Positions 25,448 through 35,697 of a stretch of DNA of 64,000 bases are shown piece by piece. The notes below the pieces were generated by a model, which searched no databases, was not told where the DNA came from, and worked only from the letters and a program-made list of their open reading frames with translations. The stretch comes from Streptomyces liliifuscus. GTDB taxonomy: Bacteria; Actinomycetota; Actinomycetes; Streptomycetales; Streptomycetaceae. Both the position numbers and the translations under genes were made by a program. The stretch spans positions 7,936,001 to 8,000,000 of the forward strand of contig NZ_CP066831.1 in NCBI RefSeq assembly GCF_016598615.1, read 5' to 3'. Numbering within the stretch: position 1 is the first letter of the stretch; each line of letters starts with the position of its first letter.

Positions 25448-26257
25448 GTGAGTGTGCTCGACGAGATCATCGACGGAGTCCGTGCCGACCTCGCGGAGCG
25501 GCAGGCGCGCGTCAGCCTCGACGAGCTCAAGGAGCGCGCCGCGAAGGCTCCGGCTGCCAAGGACGGTGTCGCGGCCCTGCGCGGTGACGGCGTCAAGGTC
25601 ATCTGCGAGGTCAAGCGCTCCAGCCCGTCCAAGGGCGCGCTCGCCGCGATCGCCGACCCCGCCGCACTCGCCGCCGACTACGAGGCGGGCGGCGCGGCCG
25701 TCATCTCCGTCCTCACGGAGCAGCGCCGCTTCGGCGGATCGCTGGCCGACCTGGAGGCCGTCCGCGCCCGGGTCGACATCCCGGTGCTGCGCAAGGACTT
25801 CATCGTCACCTCCTACCAGCTGTGGGAGGCCCGGGCGTACGGCGCGGACCTCGCGCTGCTCATCGTGGCCGCCCTCGACCAGCCCGCCCTGGAGTCCCTC
25901 ATCGAGCGCGCCGAGTCCATCGGGCTCACACCGCTCGTCGAGGTGCACGACGAGGACGAGGTCGAGCGGGCGGTGGACGCCGGCGCGAAGGTCATCGGCG
26001 TCAACGCGCGCAACCTCAAGGACCTCAAGGTCGACCGCGGCACCTTCGACCGCGTCGCCCCCGAGATCCCGGCGCACATCGTGAAGATCGCGGAGTCCGG
26101 CGTCCGCGGCCCGCACGACCTCATCGCGTACGCCAACGCGGGCGCCGACGCCGTGCTGGTGGGCGAGTCCCTGGTCACCGGCCGGGACCCGAAGACGGCC
26201 GTCTCCGACCTGGTCGCCGCGGGAGCCCATCCCGCGCTGCGGCACGGACGGGGCTGA
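25448..26257 (+). CDS. trpC: Indole-3-glycerol phosphate synthase
   Basis: TrpC closes CdRP to indole-3-glycerol phosphate. The product is 269 aa, a TIM barrel and monofunctional. Catalytic-site blocks are CEVKRSSPSKG (Glu54, Lys56), LRKDFIVTSYQLWEARAYGAD, GVNARNLKDLKVD and VLVGESLVTG. GTG at 25448 follows GGAAGGGGG; the open frame extends upstream to an in-frame GTG at 25358, but that part has no family similarity. Confidence 0.96.
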   Translation: MSVLDEIIDGVRADLAERQARVSLDELKERAAKAPAAKDGVAALRGDGVKVICEVKRSSPSKGALAAIADPAALAADYEAGGAAVISVLTEQRRFGGSLADLEAVRARVDIPVLRKDFIVTSYQLWEARAYGADLALLIVAALDQPALESLIERAESIGLTPLVEVHDEDEVERAVDAGAKVIGVNARNLKDLKVDRGTFDRVAPEIPAHIVKIAESGVRGPHDLIAYANAGADAVLVGESLVTGRDPKTAVSDLVAAGAHPALRHGRG

Positions 26258-26266
26258 CCCTTTCGG

Positions 26267-26554
26267 ATGTGCGCCGACCGTTCCCTCGCCGCCACGACCA
26301 CCCGTCCGGGCCCCGGCCCCGACGGTGGTCCGGCGCGCGTACGGTCGGCCGCCGCGGGCCCCTCGGTGGCCCGCGGCCCCTACGCACGGCTCGCCCGCGG
26401 CTGCCGTCCGCGCGGCTGCCGGGCCCCCGCGCGGCGCGTGCACGGACGCCGGGTGCGGTACGTCATCGGTGACGAGCCCGGTCAGGTCAACGGCATGCGA
26501 TGGCGCCGGCGTGTACGCGCCACCGCCGACAGTGGGCTCCGCCCCGTCTCCTGA
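26267..26554 (+). CDS. trpM: TrpM-like small basic protein
   Basis: The frame between trpC and trpB encodes up to 95 aa. Its C-terminal half is very basic and Cys-containing (ARLARGCRPRGCRAPARR, then VRYVIGDEPGQVNGMRW). This fits TrpM, a protein of about 60 aa encoded at this place in S. coelicolor and reported to modulate tryptophan synthesis and differentiation (from memory). The start is unsure: ATG at 26267 gives 95 aa, while GTG at 26366 gives 62 aa, closer to the known protein; neither has a strong ribosome binding site. Confidence 0.7.
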   Translation: MCADRSLAATTTRPGPGPDGGPARVRSAAAGPSVARGPYARLARGCRPRGCRAPARRVHGRRVRYVIGDEPGQVNGMRWRRRVRATADSGLRPVS

Positions 26555-26721
26555 CGGGAGCGCAGCCCCGTACGGCACCGCCGATCACCGCCGTGGGGCC
26601 TCGCGCCGTCGCGGCGCGGAGTGGTACGCCTCCACATGAGCGAACCGCCGGCGGCCGTGGCGCACACGTGACCGCCCGTCCGACCTGTTGACCGGGGCTG
26701 TCGCCCCTGCGAGGTAACCGC

Positions 26722-28010
<1,289 letters not shown>

Positions 28011-28014
<4 letters not shown>

Positions 28015-28826
28015 GCGGCAACATCCAGCTGTTGAGCGACACCCTCGCCGGTGCGAAGGCCGAGGGGCGGTCCGCGCTCATCGCCTACCTGCCGGCCGGC
28101 TTCCCGACCGTCGACGGCGGGATCGCGGCCGTCAAGGCCGTCTTCGAGGGCGGCGCGGACGTCGTCGAGGTCGGTCTGCCGCACAGCGACCCCGTCCTCG
28201 ACGGACCGGTCATCCAGACCGCCGACGACATTGCCCTGCGCGGCGGCGTCAAGATCGCGGACGTCATGCGCACGGTCCGCGAGGCGTACGAGGCGACCGG
28301 CAGGCCCGTCCTCGTGATGACGTACTGGAACCCGATCGACCGCTACGGCGTCGAGCGCTTCACCGCCGAGCTGGCCGAGGCGGGCGGGGCGGGCTGCATC
28401 CTGCCCGACCTGCCCGTTCAGGAGTCCGCGCTGTGGAGGGAGCACGCCGAGAAGCACGGCCTCGCGACCGTCTTCGTCGTCGCGCCCAGCAGCAAGGACG
28501 CCCGGCTCGCCGAGATCACGAAGGCGGGCTCCGGCTTCGTCTACGCGGCCTCGCTGATGGGCGTCACCGGGACGCGTGAGTCCGTGGGAGCGCAGGCCCA
28601 GGACCTGGTGCGGCGCACCAAGGCCACCACCGACATCCCGGTCTGTGTCGGCCTCGGCGTCTCGAACGCCGAGCAGGCCTCGGAGGTCGCCGGCTTCGCC
28701 GACGGCGTCATCGTCGGCTCGGCCTTCGTGAAGCGGATGCTGGACGCCCCGGACGAGGCCGCGGGCCTGGACGCCGTACGCGCCCTCGCCGCCGACCTCG
28801 CGAAGGGCGTGCGCGGCACGGCGTGA
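28011..28826 (+). CDS. trpA: Tryptophan synthase alpha chain
   Basis: TrpA splits indole-3-glycerol phosphate and channels indole to TrpB. The product is 271 aa. The catalytic pair is Glu53 (VVEVGLPHSD) and Asp64 (VLDGPVIQ). GSGFVYAASLMGVTG and VCVGLGVSN are the phosphate-site blocks. Position 60 has Asp where most family members have the FSDP motif; here it reads LPHSDPVLDG. GTG overlaps the trpB stop by 4 nt. A hairpin terminator follows. Confidence 0.97.
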
Positions 28827-28885
28827 CCCATGTCCGTTCGAGCACGTAACGGACAATCCGCTCACTCGAACGGGTGGACCTGGGG

Positions 28886-28912
28886 CCGGGGAGGCGCGGT
28901 GCGCCTCCCCGG
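28886..28912 (+). terminator. Hairpin terminator after trpA
   Basis: CCGGGGAGGCGC and GCGCCTCCCCGG form a perfect 12-bp stem around GGT, followed by TTCGTTCT. It ends 15 nt before the DsbA-like start, which argues for the start at 28928 rather than an upstream in-frame codon. Confidence 0.8.
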
Positions 28913-28927
28913 TTCGTTCTGCGGGAT

Positions 28928-29701
28928 GTGAGCGAGAAGAACCGTGACGGAAAGCGCACCGCCCGCGAGCGGCTGGCGGAAGAGCGAGCGAAGCAGAAGA
29001 CGGCCGAGAAGCGCCGGCGCGTGCTGATCGTGGGCGGTGCCGTCGTCTGCGTGCTGGCACTGGCCGCGGTCGGCGGTGTCCTGGCCGCGAACGCAGGCAA
29101 GGACAAGACCGACACGGCGGGCCCGGTGACGGCCCCCTCGGGGGCGAACGGCGACGACAGCCTCGCCATCCCCGTCGGCAAGGAGAGCGCCAAGTCGACC
29201 CTCACCGTGTGGGAGGACTTCCGCTGCCCGGCCTGCAAGAGCTTCGAGGACGCCTACCGCTCGACGATCCATGAGCTGACGGACGCCGGACAGCTCAAGG
29301 TCGAGTACCACCTCGCGACCCTGATCGACGGGAACATGGGCGGCAGCGGCTCCCTGCGCGCGGCCAACGCCGCGGCCTGCGCCCAGGACGCCGGGAAGTT
29401 CACCGCGTACCACGACGTGCTGTTCGAGAACCAGCCCGCCGAGACGGACGACGCGTACGCGAAGAACGGCAGACTGATCGAGCTGGCCGGCAAGGTCGAC
29501 GGGCTGGACACCGGCACGTTCAAGAAGTGCGTCGACGACGGCTCGCACGACAGCTGGGTCGCCAAGTCCCACCAGGCCTTCCAGGGCGGCGGCTTCAGCG
29601 GCACGCCCACGGTGCTGCTGAACGGCAAGAACATCTACCAGGACCAGTCGATGACCCCGGCGAAGCTGAAGCAGATGGTGCAGCAGGCCGACAAGGCGTG
29701 A
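28928..29701 (+). CDS. Membrane-anchored DsbA-like thioredoxin-fold protein
   Basis: The product is 257 aa. A basic cytoplasmic N-terminus (about 30 aa) leads into one membrane helix (VLIVGGAVVCVLALAAVGGVLAA), then an outside DsbA-like domain. The redox site is Cys100-Pro-Ala-Cys103 in WEDFRCPACKSFED, and the cis-proline loop is FSGTPTVLLNG. It should oxidise or isomerise disulfides of secreted proteins. It lies just before lgt, another envelope-protein maturation gene. GTG at 28928 has only a weak ribosome binding site. Confidence 0.9.
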   Translation: MSEKNRDGKRTARERLAEERAKQKTAEKRRRVLIVGGAVVCVLALAAVGGVLAANAGKDKTDTAGPVTAPSGANGDDSLAIPVGKESAKSTLTVWEDFRCPACKSFEDAYRSTIHELTDAGQLKVEYHLATLIDGNMGGSGSLRAANAAACAQDAGKFTAYHDVLFENQPAETDDAYAKNGRLIELAGKVDGLDTGTFKKCVDDGSHDSWVAKSHQAFQGGGFSGTPTVLLNGKNIYQDQSMTPAKLKQMVQQADKA

Positions 29702-29863
29702 GCCGCGGAGCCTGAGGTCGAGCAGGAGGCCGGTGGGTCGCGCGGGCTTCTCGGGTGTCACATCCGCACCGGAGGCCCCGTGGGTCCCGTCGGTCTCGTT
29801 ATGGAGCCGTAGCCCGGGCGGGTTGCCGTACGTGCCGCCCGGCAGGGTAGCGTCGACTCCGCC

Positions 29864-30871
29864 ATGGAAATTGCCTACATCCCCAGCCCGTCGCGCGGTG
29901 TGCTGCACATCGGCCCCATTCCGTTGCGCGGCTACGCGTTCTGCATCATCATCGGCGTCTTCGTAGCCGTCTGGCTCGGCAACAGGCGATGGATCGCGCG
30001 CGGGGGCCGACCAGGCACCGTGGCGGACATCGCCGTGTGGGCCGTGCCGTTCGGTCTCGTCGGCGGGCGGCTCTACCACGTCATCACCGACTACCAGCTG
30101 TACTTCAGCGAGGGTCAGGACTGGGTCGACGCCTTCAAGATCTGGGAGGGCGGCCTCGGTATCTGGGGCGCCATCGCGTTCGGCGCGGTGGGTGCCTGGA
30201 TCGGCTGTCGCAGCCGTGGGATCCCGCTGCCCGCCTGGGCCGACGCCCTCGCGCCCGGCATCGCCCTCGCGCAGGCCATCGGCCGTTGGGGCAACTGGTT
30301 CAACCAGGAGCTGTACGGGCGGGAGACGGACCTCCCCTGGGCGCTGCACATCACGTCCTCGACGGACGGCCGGGTGCCTGGCTACTACCACCCGACCTTC
30401 CTGTACGAGTCGCTGTGGTGCATCGGTGTCGCGGTCCTCGTCATCTGGGCCGACCGGCGCTTCAAGCTCGGCCACGGCCGCGCCTTCGCCCTGTACGTGG
30501 CCGCGTACTGCTCGGGCCGCTTCTGGATCGAGTCCATGCGGGTCGACGAGGCCCACCACTTCCTGGGGCTCCGCCTCAACGAGTGGACCTCGATCGTCGT
30601 CTTCCTCCTCGCCGTCCTCTACATCGTCCTGTCGGCCCGGCGCCGTCCGGGACGCGAAGAGGTCGTCGAACCGGGTGCCTCCGACGGGGACACCGACGAC
30701 GGCGCGGCGGTGAAGCTGGACAAGAAGTCCGAGGACAAGGATTCGGCGGACGAGGACTCCGCGGACGAGGACTCCGCGGGCAAGAAGTCCGACGCTGAGA
30801 AGCCCGAAGCCGAGACGTCCGAAGCCAAGGACGAAGCCAAGGACGAAGCGGAGTCGGCGAAGAAGGCCTGA
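29864..30871 (+). CDS. lgt: Prolipoprotein diacylglyceryl transferase
   Basis: Lgt attaches diacylglycerol to the lipobox cysteine of prolipoproteins at the membrane. The product is 335 aa with about seven membrane helices up to residue 260. The signature GRWGNWFNQELYGRETDLPW (140-159) and the earlier arginine-containing block GLVGGRLYHVITD are intact. The last 70 residues form a Lys/Asp/Glu/Ala-rich repetitive tail (KKSEDKDSADEDSADEDSAG), common as a variable extension in Streptomyces. TAGCGT lies 10 nt before the ATG, suggesting a very short leader. Confidence 0.96.
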   Translation: MEIAYIPSPSRGVLHIGPIPLRGYAFCIIIGVFVAVWLGNRRWIARGGRPGTVADIAVWAVPFGLVGGRLYHVITDYQLYFSEGQDWVDAFKIWEGGLGIWGAIAFGAVGAWIGCRSRGIPLPAWADALAPGIALAQAIGRWGNWFNQELYGRETDLPWALHITSSTDGRVPGYYHPTFLYESLWCIGVAVLVIWADRRFKLGHGRAFALYVAAYCSGRFWIESMRVDEAHHFLGLRLNEWTSIVVFLLAVLYIVLSARRRPGREEVVEPGASDGDTDDGAAVKLDKKSEDKDSADEDSADEDSAGKKSDAEKPEAETSEAKDEAKDEAESAKKA

Positions 30872-30897
30872 TCTCTGTGGCCTGACGGCTGTTCGTA

Positions 30898-30939
30898 CGT
30901 GGAGGGGGCGCCCCGAGCACTTGGGGCGCCCCCTCCACG
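30898..30939. terminator. Bidirectional hairpin terminator after lgt
   Basis: The arms CGTGGAGGGGGCGCCCC and GGGGCGCCCCCTCCACG form a perfect 17-bp stem with an 8-nt loop. It lies between lgt and the convergent CitE-like gene. Confidence 0.88.
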
Positions 30940-30952
30940 CGTACGTGTACGA

Positions 30953-31816
30953 CTAGCGGCGGCGGGCCAGTGCCAGGGTGCGATGGGCCGCCGCCACCAC
31001 CGCCGCGTCGATGAAGCGGCCGTCCGGGAGGGCATGGGCGCCGGGGTGGGTGGCCGCGGCCTTGACGACCGACTCGGCCGATTCGATGTCCTCCGGGGTC
31101 GGGAGGTAGGCCGTCTCGATCACCGGGAGCTGGCGGGGATGGATGGCCGCGCGGCCGAGGAAGCCCAGCGCGCGGCCGTGGGCGCAGGACGCGGCCAGAC
31201 CGGCGAGGTCGCGTACGTCGGTATGGACGGACTGGGGCGGCGGGGCAAGGTTCGCCGCCCGGGCGGCCAGGACCACTCGGGACCGTGGCCAGTCGAGGCC
31301 CGCGTCGTCGCGTACGCCGAGGTCGGCCCGGAGGTCGGCCTCGCCGAGCGCGATACCGCGCAGGGCGGGGTGGGCCGTGGCGATGGCGTAGGCGTGCTCG
31401 ACGGCGAGGGCCGATTCCAGGAGGGCGTACAGGGGGATGTGCGGGACCCGGCCCGCCGCACGTACGACCTGGGCGGGGGCCGTGACCTTGGGCAGGCGGA
31501 TGCCCGAGAGGCTCGACAGGTCCGGGAGCGCGGCGAGCGTCCGGAGGTCGGCGGCGGACTCCGGGCTGTCCAGGGCGTTGACGCGGACGTGCACCGGGAC
31601 CGGGAGCGGGGACGGCTCGGACAGGAGGTCGGCGGTGGCGGTGCGGGCGTACTCCTTGCGGTCGGGAGCGACCGCGTCCTCCAGGTCGACGACGACCACG
31701 TCGGCCCCGGCGACCAGGGCCTTCGCCACCACTTCGGGGCGGTCGCCGGGAACGTACAGCCAGGTGAGAGGGAAGGCGTCGGTCGCTTCCGTGGTGTGGC
31801 CGGCTTCCGGGGTCAC
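30953..31816 (-). CDS. CitE-like HpcH/HpaI aldolase or CoA-ester lyase
   Basis: The product is 287 aa, the size of CitE-like lyases, with a TIM-barrel fold. The family start LYVPGDRPEVVAKALVAGAD and the metal-site blocks LEDAVAPDRK, LLESALAVEHAYAIA and LGEADLRADLG are visible. Such enzymes split or join CoA esters (citryl-, malyl-, methylmalyl- or citramalyl-CoA types). Its GTG overlaps the stop of the CaiB-like gene by 4 nt, so the two enzymes are coupled and may act on one CoA substrate. It is the last gene of a six-gene minus-strand operon. Confidence 0.88.
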   Translation of the reverse strand: MTPEAGHTTEATDAFPLTWLYVPGDRPEVVAKALVAGADVVVVDLEDAVAPDRKEYARTATADLLSEPSPLPVPVHVRVNALDSPESAADLRTLAALPDLSSLSGIRLPKVTAPAQVVRAAGRVPHIPLYALLESALAVEHAYAIATAHPALRGIALGEADLRADLGVRDDAGLDWPRSRVVLAARAANLAPPPQSVHTDVRDLAGLAASCAHGRALGFLGRAAIHPRQLPVIETAYLPTPEDIESAESVVKAAATHPGAHALPDGRFIDAAVVAAAHRTLALARRR

Positions 31817-33021
31817 AGGGCGCCCTCCGATCTGAGCGTGGTGATCTCGGCCTCCGTCAGGCCGAGTTCGGCGAGGACCGTGTCCGTGTCGGCGCCGTGC
31901 GGGCGGCCCGCCCAGCGGATTCCGCCGGGGGTGTCGGTGAGACGGAAGAGGACGTTCTGCATGCGCAGCGGGCCCAGTTCGGGGTCGTCGACGGTCGTGA
32001 CCGTGTCGAGGGCGGCGTACTGAGGATCCGTCATGACGTCGCGTACGTCCTGGATGGGGGCCACCGCCGCCTCCGCCTTCTCGAACTCCGCGATGACCTC
32101 CTCGCGGGTGTGGTCGGCGATCCATGATCCGACCGCCTCGTCGAGGACGTCCGTGTGGCGGGCCCGTTCCGCGCCGGTGGTGAACCAGGGTTCGGCGGTC
32201 AGGTCGGGGCGGCCGACCAGGCGCATCACGCGTTCGGCGATCGACTGGGCCGAGGTCGAGACGGCGACCCAACTGCCGTCGGCGGTGCGGTAGGTGTTGC
32301 GGGGCGCGTTGTTCTGGGAGCGGTTGCCCGTGCGGGGCTGGACATGGCCCAACTGGTCGTACCAGAGCGGCTGCGGGCCCAGGACCGTGAGGATCGGCTC
32401 GATGATCGCCATGTCCACCACCTGCCCGCGGCCCGTGCGGTCGCGGGCGGCGAGGGCCGTCATCACCGCGTACGCCGTGGCCAGGCCCGCGATCGAGTCG
32501 GCGAGGCCGAAGGGCGGGAGGATCGGCGGGGCGTCCGGTTCGCCGGTGATCGCGGCGAAGCCGCTCATGGCCTCGGCGAGTGTGCCGAAACCGGGGCGGT
32601 GCGCGTACGGGCCGAACTGGCCGAAGCCGGTGACGCGGGCCAGGACCAGGCGGGGGTTCGCGGCCGACAACTCCTCCCAGCCGAGGTCCCACTTCTCCAG
32701 GGTCCCGGGGCGGAAGTTCTCGATGATCACGTCGGCGGAGGCGGCCAGGCGGAGGAGCGTCGTACGGCCGCCTGTGGTGGAGAGGTCCAGCGTCATCGTG
32801 CGCTTGTTGCGGCCGAGGAGTTTCCACCACAGGCCGATGCCGTTCTTCGACGGGCCGTGGCCGCGGGACGGGTCCGGTCTGCGGGGGTGCTCCACCTTGA
32901 TGACCTCCGCGCCGAAGTCGCCGAGCATCGTGGCGGCGAGGGGGCCGGCGAAGAGGGTGGCGAGGTCGAGGACACGGAGGCCGGTGAGGGGTGCCGGTGC
33001 GGTCACGGCGGTGTGGGTCAT
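31813..33021 (-). CDS. CaiB/BaiF family CoA-transferase
   Basis: The product is 402 aa, standard for family III CoA-transferases. The CoA-binding start RVLDLATLFAGPLAATMLGDFGAE-VIKVEHP is typical, as are KRTMTLDLS, DVIIENFRPGTLEKWDLG and the catalytic-aspartate block PPFGLADSIAGLA (Asp near residue 177). It transfers CoA between organic acids. It lies 33 nt downstream of four ADP-ribosylglycohydrolase-like genes and overlaps the CitE-like gene. The substrate is not identifiable. Confidence 0.9.
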   Translation of the reverse strand: MTHTAVTAPAPLTGLRVLDLATLFAGPLAATMLGDFGAEVIKVEHPRRPDPSRGHGPSKNGIGLWWKLLGRNKRTMTLDLSTTGGRTTLLRLAASADVIIENFRPGTLEKWDLGWEELSAANPRLVLARVTGFGQFGPYAHRPGFGTLAEAMSGFAAITGEPDAPPILPPFGLADSIAGLATAYAVMTALAARDRTGRGQVVDMAIIEPILTVLGPQPLWYDQLGHVQPRTGNRSQNNAPRNTYRTADGSWVAVSTSAQSIAERVMRLVGRPDLTAEPWFTTGAERARHTDVLDEAVGSWIADHTREEVIAEFEKAEAAVAPIQDVRDVMTDPQYAALDTVTTVDDPELGPLRMQNVLFRLTDTPGGIRWAGRPHGADTDTVLAELGLTEAEITTLRSEGAL

Positions 33022-33054
33022 GGGTGGGGGGACTCCTGGTGGGGAGGGGTTCGC

Positions 33055-34548
33055 TCAGGTGGACGACAGTTGCGCTGTCAGGTCGGCGAGGGTGTCGAAG
33101 CCCGTGCCGTTGAAGTCGCCGATGGATGTGGCCAGTCGGTTCTTGAGAGGGGTCGTCCAGCGGGACGGGATCGCTTCGGGGTCGCCCGCGAGCAGGCCCG
33201 TGATCGAGCCGGCCGTCGCGCCGTTCGAGTCCGTGTCCCAGCCGCCCGACACGACACGGCAGATGGAGGCCGTGAAGTCGCCGTCCGCGTGGGTGAGGGC
33301 GGCGGCGAGCAGCGCCGTGTTGGGGATGGCGTGGACCCAGTGGTACGCGGCGTGCGTGGCGTGCAGTTCGTCGACGACCGTGTCGAAGTCCCGGTGTTCC
33401 ATGGCCAGTTGCATCGCGTGGCGGACGGCTCGGGCGAGGCGGGAGTCGGGTGGGACGACCGTGAGGCCTGTGCGCAGGCAGTCGTGGATGTCGTTCGTGC
33501 CGGTGGCCGCCTCGGCGATGGCGGCCGCCGTGAACATCGCCGCGTAGACGCCGTTGGCGGTGTGGGTGAGGGTGGCGTCCCTGTGGGCCTGTTCCGCGGC
33601 GGTCGATGGGTCGCCGGGGTTGGTCCAGCCGTGGGCGTCCGCGCGGATCAGGGCGCCGATCCATTCACGGAACGGGTTGCGGTGGTGGGCCGTGTGCGGG
33701 GGTTCGATGCCTTCGAGGAGGTTGCGGTAGGCGACGCGTTCCGCGGTGAACGTGCGGCCCGCTGGGAGTTCGTCCAGCCAGAGGCGGGCCACGTCCGTGG
33801 TGGTGAAGTGCTTGCCGTGGCGTTGGAGCAGCAGGAGGTTCAGGAGGGGGTAGTTGAGGTCGTCGTCCTCCGGCATGCCGTCGATGTTCTCGGCGAGGGA
33901 GGTGGTCGCGGAGCGGCGGTTCCAGGGGTGGGTGGCCTTGAGGTGCGGGGGGACGCCCCGTTCTGTGAACCAGGTGGTCAGGGGCCAGTTGCCGGTGGCC
34001 CTGGCCAGTGCTCTGATGCCGTCCAGGGGGAGTTTTTCCACTGGCTTGCCCAGGAGGCAGCCTGCGGCTCTGCCCAGCCAGGCGGCTTCCAGGCGGGGGT
34101 GGAGTGTGGCGGGGGTCTGGGATGTCGTTTCTTCCCCAGACCCGCCCCTTCCCGAAACTGGGGGCGCTGCCCCCAGGCCCCCGGAGCTTCGGTTGAGGTC
34201 TGCTGTGCCCACCCTCCCCATCGCCCTTGCGGAACGCCCGCCCACAGCGGTGGAGAGGGGGTGCCAGTCAGGGCACAGAGCCCTGATCCTGGGCAGGGCT
34301 GTTGGCTCTTTGTCTGCCAACCTGCTTGGTAGGTCCGCCAGTTCGTCCAGGAGGTCCTGGGCCAGGGCCCGTAGGTAGGGGGAGGCCGGTTGGGGGGAGG
34401 CGCCTGCCCGTTGGGGGGACCGGGGGCCGCCCGCTCTGTGCCAGCGGGCGGCGATGGCCGATGGTTCGCGGCCGTCCTCCTCCGCCTGGTGGAGTTCGTG
34501 GCCCAGGAGGTCCTCCGGTTGGACCCAGGTCAGGCGGAGGGGGGTCAT
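33055..34548 (-). CDS. ADP-ribosylglycohydrolase-family protein, paralogue 1 (with N-terminal extension and in-frame repeat)
   Basis: The product is 497 aa, longer than the usual 300-380 aa. Residues 1-100 are a helical extension of unknown role. Residues about 103-143 are low-complexity (SSGGLGAAPPVSGRGGSG) and coincide with a palindromic DNA element at 34128-34200. The catalytic domain begins at about 150 (RLEAAWLGRAAGCLLGKPVEK). The first metal motif reads EDDDLNYPLL and the second, GWDTDSNGATAG, is intact. It probably hydrolyses an ADP-ribosyl or related glycosidic bond. ATG overlaps the stop of paralogue 2 by 4 nt. Confidence 0.85.
   Translation of the reverse strand: MTPLRLTWVQPEDLLGHELHQAEEDGREPSAIAARWHRAGGPRSPQRAGASPQPASPYLRALAQDLLDELADLPSRLADKEPTALPRIRALCPDWHPLSTAVGGRSARAMGRVGTADLNRSSGGLGAAPPVSGRGGSGEETTSQTPATLHPRLEAAWLGRAAGCLLGKPVEKLPLDGIRALARATGNWPLTTWFTERGVPPHLKATHPWNRRSATTSLAENIDGMPEDDDLNYPLLNLLLLQRHGKHFTTTDVARLWLDELPAGRTFTAERVAYRNLLEGIEPPHTAHHRNPFREWIGALIRADAHGWTNPGDPSTAAEQAHRDATLTHTANGVYAAMFTAAAIAEAATGTNDIHDCLRTGLTVVPPDSRLARAVRHAMQLAMEHRDFDTVVDELHATHAAYHWVHAIPNTALLAAALTHADGDFTASICRVVSGGWDTDSNGATAGSITGLLAGDPEAIPSRWTTPLKNRLATSIGDFNGTGFDTLADLTAQLSST
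34128..34200. repeat. Palindromic GC element read in frame in ADP-ribosylglycohydrolase paralogue 1
   Basis: The element contains CTGGGGGC-GCT-GCCCCCAG (34158-34176), a perfect 8-bp palindrome, flanked by CCCGCCCCTTCCCGAAA and CCCCCGGAGCTTCGG. Similar sequences are usually intergenic in Streptomyces (from memory). Here it is translated as a Gly/Ser/Pro-rich stretch between the extension and the catalytic domain. Confidence 0.6.
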
Positions 34549-35690
34549 GACAGCTCCGCGTAGGCCGTCTCGTGGGTGCGGCGGCGGGTGGTGTCGCGGG
34601 TGAAGATCTCGCGGGTCACCTCTGTGAGTGTCGTCGCGGGGGACTGCAGGTCCAAGCGGCTGGACTCCGCCACCGTCTTGGCCCAGTCGGGCGGGATCTC
34701 CGCACCGAGGGCGCCCGCGAGGGCCCCGGACATCGTGGCGATGGAGTCGCAGTCGCGGCCGTAGTTCACCGAGCCCAGGACCGCGTGCCGGTAGTCGCCT
34801 CGGGAGATCAGCAACATGGCGAGGGCGACCGGGAGTTCCTCGATGGAGTGGATGCGGGAGGGGCGGCGGGCGCCGAGGGACGGGGTGCGGTAGTCGGGGC
34901 CGACCGTGTCGTAGGGCGCCACCGCCTCGCGCAGGGGGCGTAGTGCCGACTCGAAGTCCGAGTAGCGCGACGCCGTGTCGCAGACCGTTTCGATGGCCGC
35001 CCGTGTGCCGTCCTTCGCCAGGGACAGACAGGCGTCGACGACCGAGTCCGGCGTCGCGCCCGGTGTGCAGGCCGCCGCCACCCCCGCCGCGAAGACGCCC
35101 GCCGCCTCTCGCCCGTACGACGACTGGTGGGCGCCCGCGATGTCGAGGGCCTCGGCGTACGCGCCCGCCGGGTTGGCCGCGTTGACCAGGCCGACCGGGG
35201 CCATGTACATCGCCGCACCGCAGTTGACGATGTTGCCGGCGCCGGCCTCGCGCGGGTCCACGTGGCCGTAGTGGATCCTCGCCACCAGCCACTTCTCCGC
35301 CAGGAAGATCCGGTGGAGGGGGAGCGCCTCGGCCTCAAGTTCCGGGATCCAGCGCGGTGTCGTCATCAGGTCGGGGACCAGGTGGTCGGCGACGGCGTAC
35401 GCGTCCAGGTGGTCGCGGACCTTCGCGTACACCCGTACCAGCGCGTGCGTCATCAAGGTGTCGTCGGTGACGTGGCCGTCGCCCTTGTGGTACGGGGCGA
35501 TGGGGCGGGCCGTGCGCCAGTCGTCGCCGTTCCAGGGGCCGACGATGCCGTGGACCCGGCCGCCGTGGCGTTCGGCGATCCGCTCGGGGGAGTAGCCCTC
35601 GACGGGACCGCCGAGCGCGTCGCCGACGGCGGCTCCCACGAGGCTGCGGGTGATCCGTTCTTCCAGAGTTGCGGGTGCGGTGGGCGTCAT
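34545..35690 (-). CDS. ADP-ribosylglycohydrolase-family protein, paralogue 2
   Basis: The product is 381 aa. Both metal-binding motifs are complete: Thr75-Asp76-Asp77-Thr78 in HVTDDTLMTHAL and Asp314/Asp316/Ser317 in GRDCDSIATMSGALAGALG. The domain begins at residue 12 (ITRSLVGAAVGDALGGPVEGY). It is therefore a good candidate for an active hydrolase of ADP-ribosylated protein, nucleic acid or metabolite. It starts 7 nt after the stop of paralogue 3 and overlaps paralogue 1. Confidence 0.92.
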   Translation of the reverse strand: MTPTAPATLEERITRSLVGAAVGDALGGPVEGYSPERIAERHGGRVHGIVGPWNGDDWRTARPIAPYHKGDGHVTDDTLMTHALVRVYAKVRDHLDAYAVADHLVPDLMTTPRWIPELEAEALPLHRIFLAEKWLVARIHYGHVDPREAGAGNIVNCGAAMYMAPVGLVNAANPAGAYAEALDIAGAHQSSYGREAAGVFAAGVAAACTPGATPDSVVDACLSLAKDGTRAAIETVCDTASRYSDFESALRPLREAVAPYDTVGPDYRTPSLGARRPSRIHSIEELPVALAMLLISRGDYRHAVLGSVNYGRDCDSIATMSGALAGALGAEIPPDWAKTVAESSRLDLQSPATTLTEVTREIFTRDTTRRRTHETAYAELS

Positions 35691-35697
35691 GTCCGAA

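Noticed and set aside
26636..26671. An 11-codon frame before trpB as a trp leader peptide
   Set aside because: The encoded MSEPPAAVAHT has no tryptophan, and no clear attenuator hairpins follow.
28874..28927. An earlier in-frame start for the DsbA-like protein
   Set aside because: It would place the trpA terminator hairpin inside the coding region, and the extra residues have no family similarity.
29733..29966. A short frame between the DsbA-like gene and lgt, containing a TTA codon
   Set aside because: It would suggest bldA control, but it overlaps the start of lgt, has no ribosome binding site of note and no plausible protein composition.
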